A DNA stretch of 19,271 nt from JABAYQ01 sp042091225. GTDB taxonomy: Bacteria; Bacteroidota; Bacteroidia; Flavobacteriales; UBA7312. The notes under the pieces were generated by a model. It saw nothing but the letters and a program-made list of their open reading frames with translations. It ran no database searches and was not told the origin of the DNA. How positions within the stretch are numbered: the first letter of the stretch is position 1; every line of letters begins with the position of its first letter. Location: contig JBELHW010000031.1 of NCBI GenBank assembly GCA_042091225.1, positions 1-19,271 on the forward strand, given 5' to 3'. The position numbers were made by a program, and so were the translations under genes. Of the stretch, positions 14,508-19,271 are shown piece by piece.

Positions 14508-16008
14508 TTGCTACTTCTTTTATAAAAACTAAAGAAAATGGAGGAATAGTTACTACATCCTTATTTGTGTTTTCTTCTCTTATCCAATTTGTATCGTCTA
14601 AATTCCCGTAATACTTTTCTACTAAAGACTTTTTAATTTTAAATTCTTTTAAGCGCAAGGTACTTTCAACTTCACTAATGTTTGTTACTAAAATTGTTTT
14701 GAGACCTTTTTTTGTAGTGCTATAAATTTGTAAAGTGTTTAAGGAGATTGATTTTGCTATTTTCGGATTGTTAGGGCATTCACAACTAAATTTTGATGGA
14801 TAATAAACATTCCATTGTTGTCCATTACTTTTTTCTCTTCTTAGATTGAAAGCGTCGTTAGTTAACCTATTCCATAAGGAGGTTGCTAGTCCAGAAGTAC
14901 TTACTTCCATTTTATTTTCTGTCATTTTTATTGCAGCGAATACCGGAAATTTATTTGACCCTATACTATGGTAATGAAGCATCTTAGGATCAGACTGATT
15001 AATAAGCTCTGAGATCAAGTTAGACACAAAAAGAGCATGTATCCACTTGTTGTTAATTTTGTATGGTTTTGGCTCAATAAGGTTATATTCTGTGACCCAT
15101 GTTTCATAATTTTTAGTTGCATCCCATTGCCACCACTTTAATCTTTGACTTAAGTCCATTTTGGGGAATGCCATTAGTTGTTGGTACTGATTTATATCGC
15201 TATAGTTATAGATTGGGTTTTTTAAATGAGGATAATAATGTAAAATAAAATAAAATTGATTTTTAGATTCATAAAAATTGTTTTCTATTGCTTCAACTAA
15301 AATTTGATTCCATTGTGCTAACCTTCTGTTTTTATTTCCACCAACAACACCAATTTTTACATTTGGGAATTCTTTAAATATTTTTGTAGCCCAATTTATA
15401 CATGTATCTGAATATGTTTTAGCATCAGGATAAAAATGTTTTGTAATTAAGTTTTCACTGTTTATTTCGTTACCTAACTCTACAAACTCTATATTAATTC
15501 CATTCTTTTGAGCTTCTTTTAGCATCTCAATTTCATTTTCTACATTACTTGTAATTAGATTTAATGTAAAAACTGCTTTAGTATTTTGAGACTTAATTGC
15601 ATAAGCAAAGTCTGAAATTTTATCGTATCTGGGGACTTTAGCGTTATATCTATTTATTTGACGCCAAAAAGGATTCTTAAACTTGTTTGCTTTTGTTAGG
15701 GTTTTGAATTCGTTGACATCCTTAATTACTTTACCGTCAACTAAAAATTTTGATTTTATCAAAATAGGTAAGAGTTCAGAATAGGAGAGAGTCCAACCTT
15801 TTCTCCAGTTCCAATAAAAACTATTTGATCCTCCAGGATACCTTAAAGTATTTGGTTCAAGGTTGGATAATTGCTCATTAAAATTTTCATTTTGCCATTT
15901 TGGTGCATCTGACATATGAGCATTATATCCCATTAAAGGGGCTGAAATTTTATTTTGGCCAAAGGCAAAATTGAAACAAAACAGAAAGATCAATATATTT
16001 CTAAGCAT
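14500..16008 (-). CDS. Secreted clan-A glycoside-hydrolase-like protein
   Basis: The 502-residue protein begins with a signal peptide (MLRNILIFLFCFNFAFG, cleavage near Q18). I do not place it firmly in a GH family. The fold and catalytic pattern of retaining TIM-barrel hydrolases (as in GH51, GH30, GH39 or GH79) is visible: an N-terminal strand with NTLRYPGGS and a Trp-rich patch WNWRKGW (about 66-72), then FVELGNE with E181 as likely acid/base, then WVTEYN with E307 as likely nucleophile. HYYPH (258-261 region) and LHYHSIG are further barrel motifs. A C-terminal beta-rich part (about 390-500) with TILVTN and IPPFSLVFI suggests the beta-sandwich that such enzymes carry. Export to periplasm or surface is expected. 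The gene leads the operon with the ABC transporter genes. Arabinoside or other polysaccharide side-chain removal is plausible but unproven. Confidence 0.72.
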   Translation of the reverse strand: MLRNILIFLFCFNFAFGQNKISAPLMGYNAHMSDAPKWQNENFNEQLSNLEPNTLRYPGGSNSFYWNWRKGWTLSYSELLPILIKSKFLVDGKVIKDVNEFKTLTKANKFKNPFWRQINRYNAKVPRYDKISDFAYAIKSQNTKAVFTLNLITSNVENEIEMLKEAQKNGINIEFVELGNEINSENLITKHFYPDAKTYSDTCINWATKIFKEFPNVKIGVVGGNKNRRLAQWNQILVEAIENNFYESKNQFYFILHYYPHLKNPIYNYSDINQYQQLMAFPKMDLSQRLKWWQWDATKNYETWVTEYNLIEPKPYKINNKWIHALFVSNLISELINQSDPKMLHYHSIGSNKFPVFAAIKMTENKMEVSTSGLATSLWNRLTNDAFNLRREKSNGQQWNVYYPSKFSCECPNNPKIAKSISLNTLQIYSTTKKGLKTILVTNISEVESTLRLKEFKIKKSLVEKYYGNLDDTNWIREENTNKDVVTIPPFSLVFIKEVAND

Positions 16009-16027
16009 ATTCTAATATCATAAAACT

Positions 16028-16055
16028 AAAAAATGCTTCAATTATTTTAATTGAA
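16028..16055 (-). terminator. Possible grpE-dnaJ terminator
   Basis: Read leftward, TTCAATTA-AAA-TAATTGAA (16037-16055) is a perfect 8-bp hairpin that includes the dnaJ stop codon. It is followed by GCA and then six T (16028-16033). The stem is AT-rich and weak, so some transcripts may read on into the hydrolase gene. Confidence 0.45.
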
Positions 16056-17168
16056 CATTTCTTTAACCTTATCAAAAAATGATTTGTCTTGATTTGTTGG
16101 TTTTGGAGCGAAGTTTTTGGAATCTTTGCATTTATTGAAAAAATCTTTTTCTTCTTTAGACAGGTTTTGTGGTGTCCAAACGTTAAGATGAATTAATATA
16201 TCTCCTGTTCCATAGCCGTTAATTGAGGGAATACCTTTTCCTTTTAGTCTTAATATTCTTCCAGATTGTGAACCAGCTTCGATCTTTATCTTAACCTGCC
16301 CGCTAACCGTAGGGACCTTAACTTCACTTCCTAAAACTGCATCAGCAAAGCTGATATAGCAATCATAATGTAAATTATTGTTTTCTCTTTTTAAAAGTGG
16401 ATGATCTTCTGTGCTTAAAAGAACTATTAAGTCACCAGCAAACCCATCAAATGGAGCGTCGTTACCCTTCCCGCTAACTTTTAATTGCATTCCATCTTCA
16501 ACTCCAGCTGGAATGTTTATACTAACAACTTCTTCTTGTTCGATTAGACCTTGAGAATTAGATCCTTTTGGTCTATTATCTATAGACTTACCCAAACCAT
16601 TACAACTTGGACAGCTTGCACTGGTTTGCATTTGTCCTAAAATTGTATTTGCTACCCTTGTAATTTGACCAGTCCCATTACATTGAGAACAAGTTTTGTA
16701 GGTTACGCCTTTAGCTTGAACTAGTTTTTTAACCTTTATCTTTTTTTCAACTCCATTTACAACATCTTCAAGTTTAATATTTAATTTAATTCGGAGATTA
16801 GTTCCTTTAATTTGTCTTCTTCCTCCTCTTGATCCACCTCCAAAAAAGCTATCAAAAGGAGAACCTCCTCCACCGCCAAAAATATCACCGAACTGACTAA
16901 AAATGTCATCCATATTCATGCCTCCTCCACCAAAACCACGATTACCCATTCCAGAATGTCCAAACTGATCGTACCTTTGCTTTTTTTCAGGATTGCTAAG
17001 AACATCATAAGCTTCTGCAGCTTCTTTAAATTTTTCTTCTGCACCTTTATCATCCGGGTTTTTATCTGGATGATATTTTATAGCCATTTTCCTATAAGCT
17101 TTTTTTATTTCAGTTTCGCTAGCAGATTTAGAAACACCTAAAACCTCGTAATAATCTCTTTTACTCAT
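16047..17168 (-). CDS. dnaJ: Chaperone DnaJ with a reduced zinc finger
   Basis: DnaJ is the J-domain partner of DnaK: it delivers unfolded substrates and stimulates ATP hydrolysis. The 373-residue protein has a J domain with HPD (33-35), a Gly/Phe region (about 75-115, GGGMNMDDIFSQFGDIFGGG type) and C-terminal substrate-binding domains (about 215-350). The zinc region has only two CxxCxGxG repeats, CSQCNGTG (160-167) and CPSCNGLG (186-193). The usual first and fourth repeats are replaced by QAKGVTYKT and RPKGSNSQG. In E. coli repeats 1 and 4 form zinc centre I and repeats 2 and 3 form centre II, so centre I is lost and centre II kept. It lies 7 nt downstream of grpE, clearly co-transcribed. 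Confidence 0.97.
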   Translation of the reverse strand: MSKRDYYEVLGVSKSASETEIKKAYRKMAIKYHPDKNPDDKGAEEKFKEAAEAYDVLSNPEKKQRYDQFGHSGMGNRGFGGGGMNMDDIFSQFGDIFGGGGGSPFDSFFGGGSRGGRRQIKGTNLRIKLNIKLEDVVNGVEKKIKVKKLVQAKGVTYKTCSQCNGTGQITRVANTILGQMQTSASCPSCNGLGKSIDNRPKGSNSQGLIEQEEVVSINIPAGVEDGMQLKVSGKGNDAPFDGFAGDLIVLLSTEDHPLLKRENNNLHYDCYISFADAVLGSEVKVPTVSGQVKIKIEAGSQSGRILRLKGKGIPSINGYGTGDILIHLNVWTPQNLSKEEKDFFNKCKDSKNFAPKPTNQDKSFFDKVKEMFN

Positions 17169-17175
17169 AATATTA

Positions 17176-17679
17176 TTAGTTGTTTGCCACTACGACTTTA
17201 GCATAGCGAATAACTTTGTCATTTAAAAAATATCCCTTTTCGATAACATCAATAATTTTTCCTTTCATCTCATCATTCGGAGCAGGAATATTGGTGATTG
17301 CCTCGTGGAAATCGGTGTTTAACTCTAAACCAATTGGGTTTTCTATTTCTTTAAGCCCTTTAGTTTCAAGTGTAGTCTTTAGCTTATTAAAAATTAAATT
17401 CACACCTTCGTCTTCTTTTATTTCTTCTCCAGAATCTAATTTAGCCTTTATAGATCTTTCAAAATCATCTAAAATAGGGATAATTGCAGTCAAAACATTT
17501 TCGCCAGCTGTCTTATATAATTCAATTCTTTCTTTGGCTGTTCTTTTTTTGAAATTTTCAAATTCGGCGAAAAGACGTAAGTGTTTATCGTTTAATTCTG
17601 CAATTTGTTCTTTTGAGGATTTTTTGGTTCCCTCATTCTTTTTAGTTGTTTTTTTCTTTTTTTCCTTTTTCTCACTCAT
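17176..17679 (-). CDS. grpE: Nucleotide exchange factor GrpE
   Basis: GrpE opens the DnaK nucleotide pocket to release ADP and complete the chaperone cycle. The 167-residue protein has a highly basic, Lys-rich low-complexity tail (2-25), then a long dimerising helix with LRLFAEFENFKKRTAKER (about 34-52), then ILDDFERSI (about 71-79) leading to the short helix bundle, and the C-terminal beta domain with NPIGLELNTDFHEAITNIP and KGYFLNDKVIRYAKVVV, which binds DnaK. Length is at the short end of the usual 170-200. It heads the grpE-dnaJ operon and has a good promoter directly upstream, with a leader of only about 5 nt. No CIRCE-type heat-shock operator is visible in the spacer. Confidence 0.96.
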   Translation of the reverse strand: MSEKKEKKKKTTKKNEGTKKSSKEQIAELNDKHLRLFAEFENFKKRTAKERIELYKTAGENVLTAIIPILDDFERSIKAKLDSGEEIKEDEGVNLIFNKLKTTLETKGLKEIENPIGLELNTDFHEAITNIPAPNDEMKGKIIDVIEKGYFLNDKVIRYAKVVVANN

Positions 17680-17687
17680 TTGTAAAA

Positions 17688-17716
17688 CAAATTTATTTTA
17701 TAAAACTTAGTTTCAA
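17688..17716 (-). promoter_or_regulatory. grpE-dnaJ promoter (TTG-N18-TAAATTTG)
   Basis: On the minus strand TTG lies at 17716-17714 and TAAATTTG at 17695-17688, separated by 18 nt. This is the best match in the window to the Bacteroidota primary sigma consensus (TTG, 17-23 nt, TAnnTTTG). The box ends 8 nt before the ATG at 17679, so the mRNA leader would be about 5 nt. Confidence 0.75.
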
Positions 17717-17731
17717 TAATAGTGCCAAAAT

Positions 17732-17768
17732 AAAAAAAGCAGTCAATTTGGCAGTTTGACTACTTTTT
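17732..17768 (-). terminator. Terminator of the murA-tlpA operon
   Basis: A 13-bp inverted repeat (17734-17746 with 17756-17768) with a 9-nt loop has one irregular pair, which is a G-U wobble in the leftward RNA but a C-A mismatch in the rightward RNA. The leftward side ends in seven T (17738-17732). It lies 21 nt beyond the stop of the thioredoxin gene and just before the grpE promoter, insulating the two operons. Confidence 0.8.
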
Positions 17769-17788
17769 AATACAATTTTGACAATTGA

Positions 17789-18298
17789 TTAATCGATTTT
17801 TATTTCATTTAGAAACTGACCTAATTCTTTTCCTTTTAAATTTTTAGCAATGATAATTCCGTCTCCATCAATTAAAAAAGTGCTAGGTATTGAACTGATA
17901 TTATATTTAGATGCTGCACTAGATTCCCATCCTTTGAGGTCACTTACATGATATTCCCAAATTAACTGATCTCTTTGCATAGCAATTACCCAACTTTTCA
18001 TATTCTTGTCTAGCGAAACACTATACACTTCTAAGCCATTTCCATTTTTAAATTTTTTGTTTTTAAAACTCTTATAATTTTTTACAACATTTGGGTTTTC
18101 CCTTCTACAAGGGCCACACCAAGACGCCCAGAAATCAACCAAAACAATTTTGCCTTTAAGATCAGATAAATTCATAAATTCTCCATTAGGATTTTTTTGT
18201 GAAATTTCAGGCGCTTTGTCACCAATATTTAATCCTACATTTTGACCGAAAACAGAAAAGCTTATAAGTAAAGCAATAATAGTAATGATGTTTTTCAT
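17789..18298 (-). CDS. Secreted TlpA/ResA-like thioredoxin
   Basis: The 169-residue protein has a signal peptide (MKNIITIIALLISFSVFG, cleavage near Q19) and a thioredoxin fold of the TlpA/AhpC-TSA type. GDKAPEISQKNPNGE (26-40) is the usual entry to this family. The active site is ASWCGPCR (C61, C64), and the cis-proline lies in SSIPSTFLID. The insert around GLEVYSVSLDKNMKSWV fits the central TlpA-type insertion. It should act in the periplasm as a disulfide reductase. Cytochrome c maturation or protection of thiol proteins are the known roles of relatives; neither is proven here. The gene begins 1 nt after the murA stop, so it shares its transcript, and it is followed by a strong terminator. 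Confidence 0.93.
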   Translation of the reverse strand: MKNIITIIALLISFSVFGQNVGLNIGDKAPEISQKNPNGEFMNLSDLKGKIVLVDFWASWCGPCRRENPNVVKNYKSFKNKKFKNGNGLEVYSVSLDKNMKSWVIAMQRDQLIWEYHVSDLKGWESSAASKYNISSIPSTFLIDGDGIIIAKNLKGKELGQFLNEIKID

Positions 18299-18299
18299 C

Positions 18300-19271
18300 T
18301 TAATCTACACGTTTAATTTTTGCCCCTAAAGCAATTAATCTTTTATCTATATTTTGATATCCTCTATCTATTTGATTGATGTTATCTATTGTAGATGTCC
18401 CTTGAGCAGATAATGCTGCTATAAGCAAAGAAACTCCAGCACGAATATCAGGCGAAGTCATTCTAGTTGCTTTTAATGGACTCATTTTATTTAAACCAAT
18501 TACTGTTGCCCTATGTGGGTCGCATAATATTATTTGAGCACCCATATCAATAAGCTTGTCTGTAAAAAACAATCGACTTTCAAACATTTTTTGATGTATT
18601 AAAACACTTCCTTTAGCCTGTGTTGCGACTACCAAAATAATACTCAATAAATCTGGAGTAAAACCTGGCCATGGAGAATCGGAAATAGTTAATATTGATC
18701 CATCAATAAAATTTTCAATTTCGTAAGATTTTTGAGAAGGTATGAATAAGTCATCTCCTCTGAGTTCCATTTTAATACCAAGTTTTTGAAAAACTCTAGG
18801 AATAATACCTAGTTCTTTATATTTCACATTTTTAATAGTGATTTCAGATTCGGTCATTGCTGCTAGTCCAATGAATGATCCTATTTCAATCATGTCTGGC
18901 AAAATTGTATGCTCACATCCTCCTAATTTGGAAACCCCTTCAATAACTAAAAGATTTGAACCGATTCCATTGATGTTAGCCCCCATGCTATTTAGCATTT
19001 TACACAATTGTTGTAGGTAGGGTTCGCAAGCTGCGTTATATATGGTAGTTGTACCTTTTGCCATAACCGCAGTCATTACAATATTAGCAGTACCAGTAAC
19101 TGATGCTTCGTCTAGAAGCATATAAGTTCCTTTTAAGCCTTTAGTTGTAACTCTATAGAATTGTTCTTTGGAGTCATATTCGAAATTTGCACCTAATTTT
19201 TGAAATCCTATAAAGTGAGTATCTAGTCTTCTTCTTCCTATTTTATCTCCACCAGGTCTTGGAATATATCC
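18300..19271 (-). CDS. murA: UDP-GlcNAc 1-carboxyvinyltransferase, 5' end outside window
   Basis: MurA joins enolpyruvate from PEP to UDP-GlcNAc, the first committed step of peptidoglycan synthesis. The open frame runs to the window end, giving 323 C-terminal residues of the usual ~420-440; the internal Met at 19121 is not the start. The visible N-terminal part reads PRPGGDKIGRRRLDTHF, the loop that bears C115 in E. coli MurA (PGGC). Here Asp (codon 19245-19247) replaces the Cys. The following Arg pair covers R120. Other blocks are LLDEASVTGTANIVMTAV, ILPDMIEIGSFIGL, DSPWPGFTPDLLS (with the Asp equivalent to D305) and SPDIRAGVSLLIAAL (R397 equivalent). MurA with Asp at this site is known to be active and fosfomycin-insensitive, so the enzyme should work. 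Confidence 0.97.
   Translation of the reverse strand, partial: GYIPRPGGDKIGRRRLDTHFIGFQKLGANFEYDSKEQFYRVTTKGLKGTYMLLDEASVTGTANIVMTAVMAKGTTTIYNAACEPYLQQLCKMLNSMGANINGIGSNLLVIEGVSKLGGCEHTILPDMIEIGSFIGLAAMTESEITIKNVKYKELGIIPRVFQKLGIKMELRGDDLFIPSQKSYEIENFIDGSILTISDSPWPGFTPDLLSIILVVATQAKGSVLIHQKMFESRLFFTDKLIDMGAQIILCDPHRATVIGLNKMSPLKATRMTSPDIRAGVSLLIAALSAQGTSTIDNINQIDRGYQNIDKRLIALGAKIKRVD

Noticed and set aside
17216..17710. 164-codon plus-strand open frame opposite grpE
   Set aside because: It is antisense to a clear grpE and its Ser/Phe/Leu-rich composition is the mirror of Lys/Glu-rich coding on the other strand.
17714..17727. Sigma-54-like element on the minus strand (TGGCAC-N5-TTGAA) upstream of grpE
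   Set aside because: The -24 half matches, but the essential GC of the -12 half is GA. The same TTG fits better as the -33 element of the TTG-N18-TAAATTTG promoter.
1..19271. Mobile element, prophage, CRISPR array, toxin-antitoxin or defence system
   Set aside because: All sizeable frames are explained by core or envelope genes, and I saw no transposase, integrase, direct-repeat array, att-like repeat next to the tRNA, or nuclease/defence motif.

Overview
The window is an AT-rich, tightly packed stretch of core chromosome from a member of the Bacteroidota, most likely an order Flavobacteriales marine-type lineage. The main grounds are: promoters of the Bacteroidota type (TTG, then TAnnTTTG) ahead of several genes; almost no Shine-Dalgarno sequences; a DnaJ lacking half of its zinc-finger repeats, as I recall from flavobacterial DnaJ; and a MurA with the PGGDKIGRRR version of the active-site loop. 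I found no insertion sequence, prophage, CRISPR array, toxin-antitoxin pair or island boundary.

Layout. 1-162: the 3' half of a tRNA-Leu(TAA), its terminator, and a second, bidirectional terminator. 334-2237 (-): a predicted outer-membrane beta-barrel gene overlapping waaA, the Kdo transferase of lipid A/LPS core synthesis. 2314-4098 (+): rmlB/rfbB (dTDP-glucose 4,6-dehydratase) abutting a PHP-type CpsB/YwqE-like tyrosine phosphatase, a surface-polysaccharide pair. 4093-5994 (-): a 6-pyruvoyl-tetrahydropterin synthase homologue, folE and fabD. 6060-7441 (+): mqnB and mqnD of the futalosine route to menaquinone. 7442-8748 (-): a membrane-anchored M23 peptidase and a short MerR-like regulator. 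8857-11457 (+): alaS. 11454-16008 (-): a four-gene overlapping chain holding a secreted glycoside-hydrolase-like protein, an ABC-type ATPase and permease, and a Ppx/GppA phosphatase. 16047-17679 (-): grpE-dnaJ. 17789-19271 (-): murA (5' end outside the window) followed by a secreted TlpA-like thioredoxin.

The genes serve envelope building (waaA, murA, M23 peptidase, rmlB/CpsB, beta-barrel), core metabolism (fabD, folE, menaquinone), translation (alaS, tRNA) and protein folding (grpE-dnaJ). Packing is extreme: genes within operons overlap by 1-8 nt, and all three convergent gene pairs overlap or abut, so any terminators must lie inside the opposing gene.

I did not find a convincing new biological system. 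The points most worth a second look are the Cys-to-Asp change in MurA (predicted fosfomycin insensitivity), the half zinc finger of DnaJ, the unassigned secreted hydrolase coupled to an ABC transporter, the mammalian-type motif in the PTPS homologue, and core promoters sitting so close to start codons that the transcripts would be leaderless or nearly so.
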